A stretch of 64,000 bases of DNA from Iris pallida (Eukaryota; Streptophyta; Magnoliopsida; Asparagales; Iridaceae). Shown here piece after piece: positions 30,630 through 42,547 of this stretch; the stretch's first letter is position 1, and every line of letters starts with the position of its first letter. The notes under the pieces were generated by a model. It made no database searches. It worked only from the letters and a program-made list of their open reading frames with translations, and was not told where the DNA came from. Made by a program: the position numbers and the translations under genes. The DNA lies in NCBI GenBank assembly GCA_029216955.1, contig JANAVB010044017.1:818498-882497 (forward strand), written 5' to 3'.

Positions 30630-33182
30630 CTATAAGAGTGCCCTTAGCTCTTTGTCATTCAAATATCTCTTTTTTATTTTCCCAGAAGGCTTTTCGGACG
30701 TATTGAATACTTTCAATATTCTATCATTATATTTCTGATATCCATCATCGTTTCTCAGAGCTCTCATTCTATTAGTAGCAACATGAGGTTTGAAATACGT
30801 CGAGCAGAAGTTTGTAATCTCCTCGAGAACATAGGCTTCACAAATAGAATCCTCGACCCGAGCCTTATTTTTTACCTTTCTCTTTAGGTGGTTCAAATAC
30901 CACTCAAACAGGTACATCCAGCAATAACCAACGGGCCCAGCAACACGTGCCTTGTAGAAAAGATGAATTGGCAGATGCTTCATGGAGTCGAAGAATATAG
31001 AAGGAAACCACTTCTCGAGCTTGCACAGTGTTACCGTAATAACGTTATCTAGCTTTTCAAGACGATCGACGAGCAACTTAGTAGAACAAAGATCTCTGAA
31101 GAATATGCTAAGCTCAGTCCATGGATCCCAAACAACCTAGGTAAGAATTCCCGAAATACAATCAGAATTAACCTCTCCATGAATACGTGACAATCGTGGC
31201 TAGATCTTCATACCCGTAAATTTGTTCTCCTTGAGGTCGATGTATCTTCTCAAGTTCAAAACGTACCCATCTGGAAATTTTAGGCCCTGAATCCACCTAC
31301 AAAGTCTCACTTTATCCTCCTTCTACAGTGAGAAAATAGCCTTAGGCTGCTTCAACTTCCTATTCCCCTCCTCTATCAAATGCAACGCAGGACTTCTATA
31401 TATTTCTTCTCAGTCCAACCTGGCCTTTGGATTTTCTTTCGTCTTCCCCTTTACGTCCATTACAGTATTAATTATGTTGTCAAAGATATTCTTCTCGATA
31501 TGCATGACATCAAGGTTATATCTGATCAGATTGGTACTACAATATAGCAGATCCCAGAATATACTCCTCTTCGTCCAGTTATGAGTGTGACCAAATCCAT
31601 CACACTTGTAGCCATTAGCAGGCTCTTCAATAGCTCTTGGTAAATCTTTTACCTCTTTCCATATCGTATATTAGGGCCACCTTGGTGGTGGATTAGCCTT
31701 CTCCACAACGCCGGCACGAAAAGCATTCATATTCCTTTGATACGGATGATCCTTCGGCAGAAACTATCGATGACAATCGAAGAAGCACGATTTGTCTCTG
31801 TGTTTCAAACGGAAAGCCTTAGTGCGGTCCATGCAATACGGACATGAAAGATGACCATGCGTGCTCTATTCCGATAACATTCCATAGGCCGGAAAGTCGT
31901 TAATGGTCCACATAAGTGCTGTCCGCATCTGAAAATTCTGCTTTCTAGAAATATCGTAGGTGCTGGCACCTACTTTCCACAATTGATTCAACTCATCTAT
32001 AAATGGTTGTAAATGCACATCGATGTTCCTCTTTCGATTGTTCAAACCTGGGATAATAACGGTGAGGAACATATACGGAGTCTTCATGCACATCCAAGGC
32101 GATAGATTGTATGGAGTGATGATCACAGGCCAACACGAATACTGGGAGCCCGAAAGTACGAATGGGGTAAAACCGTCAGAGCAGAGCCCCAATCTAACAT
32201 AACGTGGATCTGAAGCAAAATCTGGATATTCTCTATTAAAGTTCTTTCATGCTTCTCCATCAGATGGGTGATCCAACACTTCTTCGATCTGTTCCCGTCT
32301 ATGCCAACTCATGGTTTTTACAGTCTCCTTCACCATAAACAAATGCTGCAACCACAGCGTCAACGACAAGTAATGCATCAAATTAATAGGCTTCCTTGCA
32401 CCGACAGACCTTCCTCTACCACTGCCCTTGTAGCGATCAGCACCACAAAATTTGTATGCATCTTCATCCTTGTCGTCTTTGTAGTACAGCATGCACCCTT
32501 TGTGACATGCATCAATTTTTTTGTATCCAATCCAAAGCGATCTCACCATCATCTTAAACCGGTAGAAGTCTTTAGGCAACTTAGCACCCTCCGGTAAGAT
32601 CTCTATAATCAACTCCATCAGTCGATTGTAGCATTCTTTTGACATGTTAAAATCGGACTTGATGCTCAACAATCTTGTAACCACCTCCAACGGTGAATGA
32701 TCCTCACAACCAGGATATAATGGAGTTCTTGCATTCTCTGAAAATTTTATTAACTTGGAAGCATCGGCATTCGATGCCTCTTCAACTGCATCATGATTGT
32801 CCGGATCGAAACTAGGCCCCTTCGCATCAAAAACCATGTTCACCCACCCATAGTCATAAGCAGCATAGATATGGACATTGACATACGGCTCCGACTGATC
32901 CGATGCTAAAGACACAAGTTCTCCGTGCACGGTCCATTGATAGTAATTTTGCGTGAATTTCTTTGCATACAAATGATATGCGACTTCCACTTCTGGATGA
33001 TATTTCAAGTTTTGGCATCTCACATACGGACACTTAATTTTGGTACCGTCCATGTATTGAGGGAACTTCTTGGCGAACTGCAGGAACTGTTATAAACCCT
33101 CTATGAATTCATCCCGCATACTGCACATGTCATCAGGATGACGGTTGTACATCCAAGAACGATACTGTAGGTAGTAATTCAT
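30630..33182 (-). pseudogene. TnpD-like (TNP2) transposase, CACTA-1
   Basis: Catalytic transposase of an En/Spm element, read almost in one frame from the ATG at 33182. Order: transposase-associated N-terminal zinc region (RSWMYNRHPDD, EFIEG, KIKCPYVRCQN, W--HGE), TNP2 core (CYNRLMELIIEILPEGAKLP, CHKGCMLYYKDDKDED, DFASDPRYVRLGLCSDGFTP, WPVIITPYNLSPWMCMK, QNFQMRTALMWTINDFPAYG, RYNLDVMHIEKNIFDNI) and DUF4218 (CKLEKWFPSIFFDSMKHLPI, GPVGYCWMYLFEWYLNHLK, KIKKRYLNDKELRA). The key Trp codons of EAWKHF-type and GMLSGWS-type motifs have become stops; about eight in-frame stops in all. The C-terminal part after DUF4218 is replaced by TnpA-like sequence. Confidence 0.92.
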
Positions 33183-33752
33183 ATCTATTTTTAGATACTT
33201 CTATAAGATAGATACATGCACATCGTTCAAAAGCTTACAAAAGTAATAGCACGAAGACATGATTTCAAACTTAGAAGACATGTGGACAACTTCGATTTCA
33301 AACTTCATTATATGGATGGCAACCTACACTCTAGACCACTCACTCTTGACACAACCAAGTAGGATCAGGCCAGGCTAGATCATCTAAGAAATAAATTTGG
33401 ACAGTTTTTTGGCATGACCGCACTAGAACTTGAAAGATGTGACGAGCGAAAATATTTTGTTATGGTTTGGCCTATTTGATGGACCATGACACGAGCAAAA
33501 TTAATATAACAATTCTTTTAAAACCTTTTTTATCAATTCTTTTTCTCTTCGGCAATATTATGTAGAAAAAATTTTAATGTCCTCCGGTCAAATTCTTGTC
33601 ATGCTCCTGAAGAAGGGGGCGGAGAGGGGTCTAACCCATTACGATATCAAGAGCATCCATGACAATGTGTTTAAGTCTCTATGCTCAGGTGTGTCCTTGT
33701 GTCCTGTGTCAGTTGTGTGTCCAAGTTTTTTTGGTCGGGGTTTAAGTTGTGT
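33183..33752. other. CACTA-1 upstream non-coding sequence
   Basis: I see no gene. This stretch lies between the TnpD start and the Pro-rich segment; it is AT-rich, with T-runs and a repeated TTTAAGTCTCTAT at about 33671 and 33750. Confidence 0.5.
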
Positions 33753-34113
33753 TTAAGTCTCTATAGAGAGGGGTTTACCGAAATGGGGGCTTGGAGGCAG
33801 CGTAGGCGAACGAGGGATCGGCTGGAGGTGGAGAAAGGGCAGGAGGTACGCGGAGGAGCTGTCGATCGAAGGTGGTAGAGGTGCATGGAGGAGGAGCTGG
33901 AGGCGCGTGGAAGAAGGGTAGTGGCTGTTGACCGGAGGCAGAGGGGGTTGGAGGCGGCGTAGGCAAATGGGGGACTGGAGGCGGGGGAGGGGCAGGAGGC
34001 GTGCAGAGGAGCTGTCGACCGGAGGTGGTTGAGGGGAGATGGAGGCGGAGGGGAGCTGGGACTTTCGAAATTTTTGGGATCGAACGAGTGGGGGGAAAGG
34101 AAAATGCAATCAA
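33753..34113 (-). other. GC-rich Pro/Ser-coding segment near CACTA-1 5' end
   Basis: Two minus-strand frames (34109-33753 and 34113-33775) stay open for over 110 codons and read Pro-rich low-complexity sequence. At the DNA level there are two to three imperfect repeats of a GGAGGCG-rich unit. A Pro-rich ORF occupies the same place in CACTA-2 (46804-47148). It may be the first exon of TnpA or merely a GC-rich untranslated leader. Confidence 0.35.
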
Positions 34114-34129
34114 AACCCTATATTAAAAA

Positions 34130-34555
34130 TATTAGCGACGTCGTCATAAAACGTCGTTAATAGTCACTGATGCTAAAAACTAAGCGACGTTCAGCGACTA
34201 TATCTTCGTCGATGAATTTTTAATATACTACAAAGTATATTTACGTCGATGAACGTCGCTGATGTCAAAAACTCAGCGACGTTCAGTGACTATATCTTCG
34301 TCGATGAATTTTTAATATACTGCAACGTATATTTACGTCGACGAACGTCACTAATGTCAAAAACTCAGCGACGTTCAGTGACTATTGGCGATGTCAGTTT
34401 CCTAATAATTTAATAAAGTCAGTGATCATCGCAGAACGTCGCCAGTAGCGACGTTTTGCGACGTATATAATTTACGTCGCTAAATTATTTTATATTAGTG
34501 ACATTTTCTTCTTTTATTGCTACATATGTCACAAAATTGACTTATTTTGGTAGTG
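34130..34555. repeat. CACTA-1 right subterminal repeats with 92-bp tandem units
   Basis: Dense GCGACG/ACGTCG motifs. Two complete 92-bp units, 34183-34274 and 34275-34366, and a partial third (from 34367) each begin AGCGACGTTCAG. The end at 34555 is TTTTGGTAGTG, the inverted CACTA terminus, followed by the ACC target duplication. Confidence 0.88.
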
Positions 34556-35045
34556 ACCATGGATGTGGGACAGCTTCTTCCTCTGTACCAATTTATGAAG
34601 AAAAGGCAAATTTAGAGGAGAGAGATGAGCAAAACGTTGAGGTTCTAAATCTAATCATGCAAAAAAATGATTTTGACAGTCTACCTGATTCTGATGCATA
34701 AATCTAATTTTATAATCTTAAATCAATGAATTCTCTATTTTTTTTTGTGTCTTGGCTTTTACTATGACTTTTTTACTTGGATATTTATGTTCAGATTGAC
34801 GATATTTATGTGGATTTCTCTTGGATTTCTTTTATTCAATCGTTTATTGTCCTATGCCAATTCAGTTTGATTATTTTGTTATGTATAATATAGAATAAAT
34901 TATTTTATTTTATTTATTTTTTGCAAAAAGTATGGCTTAATTCAAAAATGCGTCCATCATGCGTTGCGTCTCGTGCTGAGGCACTATGGAGCCTTTGCAC
35001 CTTTCTGCGTCTTGCACCGTTATCAACTATATATGCCCTCCCTTC
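34556..35045 (+). pseudogene. hAT transposase tail and 3' end (right of CACTA-1)
   Basis: Immediately right of CACTA-1 a frame reads HGCGTASSSVPIYEEKANLE and an acidic tail ending NDFDSLPDSDA at 34701, which fits the variable acidic C-terminus of plant hAT transposases. The following 340 bp are AT-rich, then GCCTTTGCACCTTTCTGCG and CACCGTTATCAACTAT near 34995-35025 resemble the GCGCCTTTAACAACTAT-type right ends of plant hAT elements. The link to 13111-14403 rests on position and the shared ACC duplication, so it is moderately supported. Confidence 0.5.
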
Positions 35046-35517
35046 CACTACAAAAATACTGCTAATTAGCGACAGAAATATCCGTCGCTAAAACTTATAT
35101 TTTTGTCGCTATTTGGTATTAGCCAATGATTGTCGATGGAAATGTGATGTTGTTAGCGTAAATGTCGCTAACAAAATTTTCTGCTAAGTGGTCGCTGCGG
35201 CGATGAATTAGTGACTGACTTGGTGACACCAGCTCACCGACGGATTAGCAACACTTTTTTTTCGTCGGTGCAGCTTGCGACCATATAGCGACAGATTAGT
35301 GACTATAATTTGTTAGCCCAAATTTTCAATTTTTTTAGAATATTACCGACGAAAAATTTCGTCGGTAAGACATTTGACACAATTTTTGGTATCAGATAAC
35401 TCGTTAGCGACGAAATTTTTTGTCGATAACCTGTGAATTTCCAGTTTCTTTAGTTGCTGGTTAGTCGCTAGACGTCGGTAGCCTACAGCAATACGTTGCT
35501 AGTCTGTCTACCTGTCA

Positions 35518-35801
<284 letters not shown>

Positions 35802-35832
35802 CAATGCATTTAATAAACTCAAACACAAATAT

Positions 35833-36359
35833 TTATACAATCAAATATTTTATAAACTCTGGAGTATACGTCAAACACAAGTATATATATATACAAATAG
35901 TCAATGTCTGCACACATAATGATAAAATAAAAAAAAATCATCCAAAAACTCTAACGTATCAAGTCGATGGGGGGGGAGGTGGCGGAGGCAGCTGGTGACC
36001 CGCAAAGTACTAGGCAATCACCATTGTGAGTATCCGTTTTAGGGCCTCAGAAGGAACAATATCTAGAGCAGTCGCCAGTGTGACAATAATAGCTGGAGCT
36101 ATCACCAGAGTGGTAGTATGAGGCATAGTGGTCGAAGCAGGAGCTAGGTCAGTCGTCGGAATGGTACAGGGAGTCATAGTGGTACCAGGAGTCAGAACAC
36201 AAGGGTCTAAAACCTGGGTCATCTGGCTTACTGTAGGGTGCATAATATATGTGCAATCTGCTCCAAATTATAGGTGCCTAAAGTAATATCGGGGCTGTGT
36301 AGCTACATGTGGAGGTAGAGGCGGAGCCATGGAGTAAACGAATGGTTGGGATACCAACG
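35833..36359 (-). pseudogene. TnpA-like distal C-terminus (CACTA-2)
   Basis: The minus strand from 36359 reads LVSQPFVYSMAPPLPPHVAT, directly continuing the TnpA-like sequence right of copia B (IGS|LV join at the CAACG duplication). Further on an ORF (36243-36010) is Thr/Pro-rich, with no known motif. Low-complexity Gly/Pro codons near 35970-35990 resemble the Pro-rich end of CACTA-1 TnpA. Bases 35833-35960 are AT-rich without a gene. Confidence 0.45.
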
Positions 36360-37401
36360 TGTTGGCCCATTGGTCATATGGTCAAACTGATTTTAATAAT
36401 TGATCAAACTCTGTCTCGATATATGGATCTAGTCAGGACATCTCAGACTCTTGGACATGATCAAGAACGGCTATCTACTCAGTTCAAGACCGAAGCGTTG
36501 TTTGCCTGTTCGAGTCTGTATTTTTTTGAGCAATATAATCTTTTATTTTATTGAGTCTAGAAATACAATGTACACCGAGTCGTACTGGCAAATAGGCTAT
36601 TCCAAAATGATTTCAAAATGTTTTTAAAAATGTCCTTAGTTTTGAAAAACATTCGTATTTACAAAAGCTCCAAAAAGGTTTTCAAAATTTCCTAAAATCT
36701 ATTTTGAAAAACCCTAACCTAACCCTGACAGAACTCGGCCAGAGTTCGGCCAGAGTTCGGTTAGTGGCTGTTTTGTTTTTGAATTCCTTGGAACTTGGTC
36801 CTCCTGCAGTTGCGAATTTGACCGAGATTTGCTCATCGAGTTCTGCCCGAATTCTGTCTTTGGAACTCCTATAAATAGAGTTGGATTTCAATCATTTTAA
36901 CTCACTCATTCACTTTCAATCTTCTCTCTACTTAAAGCTTTCAGTCTTCCAAAGAGTTTTTCTCGAGCTTTAATTTTCAGATCCCAAGCCAGTTACAATC
37001 CTCTAGTGGATTTGCCAGTGCGGTATGGTCTAGAAGTTTCTGAGTGATTGTAATCAGAAGGCTTGATAGAAGAATACCTCTTCACAATTGAAGTTGGACA
37101 AGTTCTTCGTATCAATGCTCGTGTTGTGGAAGTTGCAAGGACTTCGTAAGAAAACTTGCGATTTTGCTAATAGTTGATTCAACTGGTAGCAAGAGTTCTA
37201 CCGACTGGACTAGTCCTCAACAGAGGAAAACCAGTATACATCGCTGTCTTTGTGTTTGCTTTCTTATCTCTGCCTTTATATTATTTAGTTGTGATTATTA
37301 TTCTGTGATCTTGCTGCTAACAATTTTTAATTAGCATTATTCCGCTGCCAACTCTATTCACCCCCCTCTAGAGTATTCTACTTTACGATTTTGTTCCTAC
37401 A
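36360..37401 (+). repeat. copia B 5' LTR, 1042 bp
   Basis: From TGTTGGCCCATTGG to TTTTGTTCCTACA. Promoter: TATA box TATAAATA at 36870-36877; upstream array of CGGCCAGAGTTCGG motifs at 36728-36760 and GAATTCTG-type motifs at 36840-36858. A transcription start would fall near 36900. The section after TATA (CTCACTCATTCACTTTCAATC) is the likely R region. Confidence 0.95.
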
Positions 37402-37403
37402 AT

Positions 37404-37415
37404 TGGTATCAGAGC
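37404..37415 (+). promoter_or_regulatory. primer binding site, copia B
   Basis: TGGTATCAGAGC, two bases after the 5' LTR, is a perfect match to the initiator tRNA-Met primer site used by most plant copia elements. Confidence 0.96.
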
Positions 37416-37494
37416 AGGTATTACAGATAAAGCAAGGTAACATTACAATTATTTATTCATTTAATTAATTGTTATATAGATCACAGCACAACAC

Positions 37495-39358
37495 ATGGTA
37501 ACTGTAAAATTCACTAGTGAAGGCCAGGCCACAAACAGACCTCCACTGTTTGATGGTACGAATTATACCTATTGAAAAACACGGATGAGATTCTTCTTAA
37601 AATCACTTGACTTTGATTTATGGTCTATTATTATTGATGGCTATCAAAAGCCACCTCGTATAAATATTGATGGAGTTTTAATTGAAAAACCCCATAATAG
37701 ATATACAGAGAAAGAAAAAAAAGGCCAGTCTTGACGCACGTGCTATTAACGCATTTTTTTGTGCTTTAGACAGAAATGAATTTAACAGGGTGTCTATCTA
37801 CACAACTGCTAATGAAGTGTGGAAGCTTCTTGAAGTCACACATGAAGGCACGACTCAAGTCAAAGAATTAAAGGTCAGCAGACTTACTCAAGAGTATGAG
37901 GTGTTCAAGATGAAGCCCAACGAAACAGTTACTCAGATGTTCGAAAGATTCTTGGATATTGTAAATCCTTTGTCCTCCCTAGGCAAAGATTACAGTAACC
38001 ATGAAAAGATTCGCAAACTCCTGCGAGCACTTACCAAGAACTGGATTCCAAAGGCTACTGCAATCATTGAAGGAAACGACCTCACAGCTATGTCCCTCGA
38101 AGTACTCATGGGTAAGCTACTCACTCATGAACTAGAGCTACAAGATTTTGAAGAGCCTGCACCAAAGGAGAAGACGATCACTTTCAAGGCTCAGCACAGA
38201 AAAGCTGTTAAAGGTGATTCAGATAGCAGTAAATCTGATGCTGAAGATCAAGCACTCCTAGCAAGAAAATTCAAAAGATTTATGAGATATGAGAAGAAAG
38301 CCAAAGAAAACAATAGCAGCAACAACTGGTATCAAGATTATGATGTCTGCTATGGCTGTAAGAAGAAGGGACACATGAAGAAGGATTGTCCTACAAACTC
38401 ATTATCAAGCAAAAAAAGCAACAGGTATGAGAAAGGGAACCTGAAAAGATCAACATCCCGGAGGTATGCCAATACCAGCATATGGCATGAAAGTGAAGCC
38501 AGCGACTCAGAAGATGAAGAATCAGAAGACGCTGCAAATGTATGCTTTATGGCATCTGATCAGGTACTCTCTGAACTTGTAGTTGATACATATGATGACT
38601 TCACCTTTGAGCAATTAGGAGATGCCTTCAGTGAACTGATAAGTGATTACAGGAAACTGCGTAGCAAATATCAAACCTCTAAGAAGGTACTCAAAGAGTA
38701 CAAAGGTGAAATAGGAAGACTTACCGACCTACTATCTTAGGTTAAAGATAATGTTAGTGAGTCTGGTGAGCTTTCTTCTATTAAGCTCTTATTACACGAG
38801 ACTACCAAGTCATCCGAAGAAAAAGACAAGGTTATTGACCAACTGAAAGAAGAACTTTCTAAAGAGAAGAAAATTCTTCAAAGTGCACAAGTCAGAATGG
38901 AAGCACTCACTTCTGACTATACTAAGTTGTATGACACTTCCAAAAGATTGGAAATTAGGTTAGGAAAACAGCCTGAGACTGATGCTTCCTACCCTAACAC
39001 GGGTCACTTACCGAATAATCGGAACATTCCCAAACCAAACACTGTCAGACCTAACCATATCAAACCTTTACCCCAAAAGGTTAAGCCCAAACAGGATTAT
39101 AGGTATGCTTTCTTCTATACTAAAAAACCTAAACCTACCAACCAAGCACACCACTCAACTTTCAACACTCAACATGCACAATGTCATTATTGTGGCCACA
39201 CTGGTCATATTTCTCCTGCATGTTGAATCAGAAAGCTTGTCGATTTAAATATTTATGCATAGATACCAAAAGCTAACATTTTAGGACCCTACAAGAAATG
39301 GGTACCAAAAGTTTCATCTGCAAATTGTTTTGTAGGTGGAACACCTTTCACATGCTAA
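37495..39358 (+). pseudogene. gag: copia B gag
   Basis: Begins MVTVKFTSEGQATNRPPLFD at 37495. Codon 27 is TGA (37573-37575) where copia A has Trp. A frameshift in an A-run near 37720 moves coding to the second frame, which is then open from SLDARAINAFFCALDRNEFN through the Gag core (LEVTHEGTTQVKELKVSRLT, MKPNETVTQMFERF). Zinc knuckle one CYGCKKKGHMKKDC is intact. A TAG at 38738-38740 breaks the coiled-coil region, which continues SGELSSIKLLLHETT and SSEEKDKVIDQLKEELSKEK. Zinc knuckle two CHYCGHTGHISPAC is intact (CX2CX4HX4C). Two more stops follow before FVGGTPFTC and TAA at 39356-39358, overlapping pol by 20 nt. Confidence 0.92.
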
Positions 39359-42300
39359 AAGCAAATGGATCCTCGACAGCGGTTGTTCACGGCATATGAC
39401 CGGTGACGCTACATTATTTGCAACACTGTCGAAGAAGAAAAAGGAAGGTTATGTCTCCTTCGGTAATAACTTGAAAGGGTATATCATTGGTATCGGTGAT
39501 GTTGGTAAATCTCCCTATCCTGTGATTAAAGATGTCTGTCTGGTTACCGAGTTGAAACATAATCTACTCAGCATAAGTCATTTAGCTGATCATGGTTATG
39601 GCATCAACTTTAGCAAAGATAAATGTACTATAGTTGATAGCTCAACTGGTAGTACTATCTTTGAAGGTATCAGGAAAGACAACATATATGTTTTCTATTT
39701 GTTGGAAGAAACTAACATTTCAGGTAGATGCTTAATAGCTAAAAGTGATGAGAGTCATCTGTGGCATATGAGACTCGGTCACGCAAATATGGACACAATC
39801 TCAAGATTATCCACGAAGAATCTAGTACGCGGTTTACCGGACATAACATTCAAGAAGGATTCAGTATGCAGCCAATGTGAAAAGAATAAAGCTACCAGAT
39901 CCATATTCAAATCAGGAAATGCAGTATGTACTACTAGACCTCTACAATTACTATATATGGACTTATTTGGTCCTAGCAGAGTTGCTAGCCTCGGAGGTAA
40001 GTTATATGCTTTTGTAATTGTAGATGATTACTCTAGATACACGTGGGTATACTTTTTGACACGCAAGAATGATGTATTATCCGAATTTGTCGTCTTTTGT
40101 AAGAAAGTACAGAATAAAAAAGGTTACATGATCACTCGTATTAGAAGCGATCATGGAGGCGAATTCGAGAATGCAGAGTTTGAGCAATTTTGTGACACAC
40201 ACGGTTTTGTACACGAGTTCTCCTGCCCTAGGACTCCACAACAAAATGGAGTTATGGAACGTAAAAACAGAACTCTATCCGAAATGGCCAGAGTAATGTT
40301 AAACCAGTTTAGTCTACCCAAATATTTCTGGGCAGAAGCTGTCAATACAGCTTATTTTGTTCTCAATAGAGTTCTAATTCGACCCAAATCGAAGAAGACT
40401 CCATTTGAGTTATGGTTTGATAGAATTCCATCAGTTTCATATTTTAGAATATTTGGTTGTAAATGCTTTATTCTTAATACAAAAGATAATTTGGGAAAGT
40501 TTGACGAAAAGGCCGATGAAGGTATATTTTTAGGTTATACGGCCAAGAGAAAAGGATACAGAGTCTTCAACAAACGAACTATGATCATCGAAGAATCAAT
40601 CAACGTCACCTTTGATGAATTGAATCAAATGACTATCGATGACAATGACGAAGATCTAACTGTACCAAGCTCAACACCAGCTGATTCTCTACCTGATTCT
40701 CTAAGAGAAGAACCCGGAAGCAGCTACCTTCGGAGTCTGCCTAAAAGATTGAATTTTATGGCTGATCATCCAAAGGATTTGGTAATTGGTGATATTACCA
40801 AAGGTGTAAGTACTCGTACATCCAGTAGAGATATTGTTTCTAATGTTGCATTCATTTCACAGCTAGAACCCAAAACTATTGATGAAGCATGTAGTGATAA
40901 TTTTTGGATAGATGCTATGCAAGAGGAATTATACCAATTTGAACGGAATCAAGTTTGGCAACTTGTTCCCAAGCCAATTGATCATCAGGTCATTGGCACC
41001 CGATGGGTATTCCGAAATAAACTGAACGAGAATAGTTTAGTGACTCGTAATAAGGCTCGACTCGTAGCTCAAGGATACAATCAGGAAGAAGGTATCGACT
41101 ACGATGAGACTTATGCCCCAGTTGCGAGATTAGAATCCATTTGCATGTTATGTGCATTTGCATGTTTTCATAATTTTAAATTATTTCAAATGGATGTCAA
41201 GAGTGTATTTTTAAATGGTTTTATAAAAGAAGAAGTTTTTGTAGCACAACCTCCAGGTTTCACAGATTTTAAAAACCCTGATCATATTTTCAAGTTGAAG
41301 AAATCTTTATACGGTTTAAAACAAGCCCCTCGTGCTTGGTATGATCGTCTAAGCTCTTTTCTACTTGACAACGGTTCTTCAAAGGACAAGGTTGACACTA
41401 CACTTTTTACTAAGTCTTTTAATGACAAGCTTCTCTTAATACAAGTCTATGTTGATGATATTATATTTGGATCTACTGATGAATCTCTTTGTCAAGAATT
41501 CTCTAAGTGTATGCAGAATGAGTTTGAGATGAGCATGATGGGAGAGCTAAAATTCTTTTTCGGACTGCAAATCAAATAAACTGACAATGGGACATTCATA
41601 AATCAAGCCAAGTACACAAAAGATTTGCTAAAGAAGTTTGATCTGGACAATGTCAAACCTATTGGAACTCCGATGGCAACTTCAACAAAGCTTGATATTG
41701 ATGAACAAGGCAAGCCGGTCGACACACGTAAGTATCGAGGTATGATCGGTAGTTTACTCTATTTAACTGCTAGTCATCCAGATATTATGTTTAGTGTTTG
41801 CCTGTGTGCACGTTTCAAGCTAATCCAAAGGAATCACATTTGTGCGCAGTTAAGCGTATCTTTCGATACCTTAAAGGCACTTCTTCTGTTGGCTTATGGT
41901 ATCCCAAAACCAAGTCCTTTGACCTTATTGGTTACTCGAATGCAGATTTTGTTGGATGCAAAGTTGATAAAAAAAGTACCAGCGGCACATATCGTTTCTT
42001 AGGCAAGGCTTTAGTCTCATGGTTTAGTAAAAAGCAAAATTCTGTAGCCTATCAACAACAGAGGCTGAGTATATCACCGCAGAACGTTGTTATGATCAGA
42101 TTTTATGGATGAAACAAACCTTAGAAGACTATGATTTATTTTTCACACACATTCCCATTTTCTGTGACAACACGAGCACAAGTAATTTGACTAAGAATCC
42201 AGTATGTCACTCTCGTACTAAGCATATCGAGATTCGACATCATTTTCTTAGAGATCATCATCAGAATGGAGATATTGACCTTGTATACATAGACACTGAA

Positions 42301-42399
42301 AATCAATTAGCTGACATCTTCACAAAACCTCTAGCAGAAGATCGTTTCAATTATTTACGTCGAGAATTAGGAATTTTGGACGTCAATAATGTTAATTAA
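39336..42399 (+). pseudogene. pol: copia B pol (protease, integrase, RT, RNase H)
   Basis: Open in one frame from 39336 to 41579 (about 747 codons). Protease WILDSGCSRHMTGD; pre-integrase LWHMRLGHANMD and CSQCEKNKATRS (HHCC zinc site); integrase MDLFGP, IRSDHGGEFENAEF, QQNGVMERKNRT (D, D, E all kept); RT core [62 protein letters not shown] at 41577-41579 replaces the Gln codon of copia A. The remainder continues in the same frame (DLLKKFD region) until frameshifts near 41812 and 42048 within RNase H (NADFVGC, KHIEIRHHFLRDH) and ends LADIFTKPLAEDRF...NNVN at 42399. The first in-frame codon after the upstream TAG is GTG, so translation must come from gag, by +1 frameshift. Confidence 0.94.
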
Positions 42400-42457
42400 T
42401 TTTGTTTTCTGATTATATTTCAATACGCATAAACTGTGCTAGAGATAAGCCAATAAA

Positions 42458-42547
42458 GAGTCTGTCTATCACCACAACTACGGTTGAAGCAAAGCGGTAC
42501 TTAAGAGTTCCCCGGTGAACCTCCGCCAGCTGGGACAGTACTCCTAC
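42458..42547 (+). promoter_or_regulatory. 90-nt conserved block between pol and third ORF (copia B)
   Basis: Ungapped partner of 23139-23228 (minus) in copia A; about 90% identical by eye, with GTTCCCCGGTGAAC and CCAGCTGG self-complementary pieces in it. It follows the pol stop by 59 bases and precedes the internal promoter by about 155. Confidence 0.6.

Larger units (their letters stand above)
14407..34555 (-). mobile_element. CACTA-1 (En/Spm) transposon with nested insertions
   Basis: The left end reads CACTACCAGAATATC and the right end, reversed, CACTACCAAAATAAG. The three-base target duplication ACC is present on both sides (14404-14406 and 34556-34558), as expected for CACTA elements. 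Both ends carry a ~0.4-0.5 kb subterminal region packed with GCGACG/CGTCGC motifs, the usual binding sites for TnpA-type proteins. Coding strand is minus: TnpD at 33182-30630, TnpA-like exons at 30600-29416 and 15448-15273. Without copia A (15454-29415 plus one duplication) the element is about 6.2 kb. A second CACTA-like terminus at 14934 complicates the left end (see findings). Confidence 0.82.

Noticed and set aside
37402..37418. A tRNA gene near TGGTATCAGAGC
   Set aside because: This is the primer binding site next to the copia LTR; no cloverleaf can be formed from the surrounding sequence.
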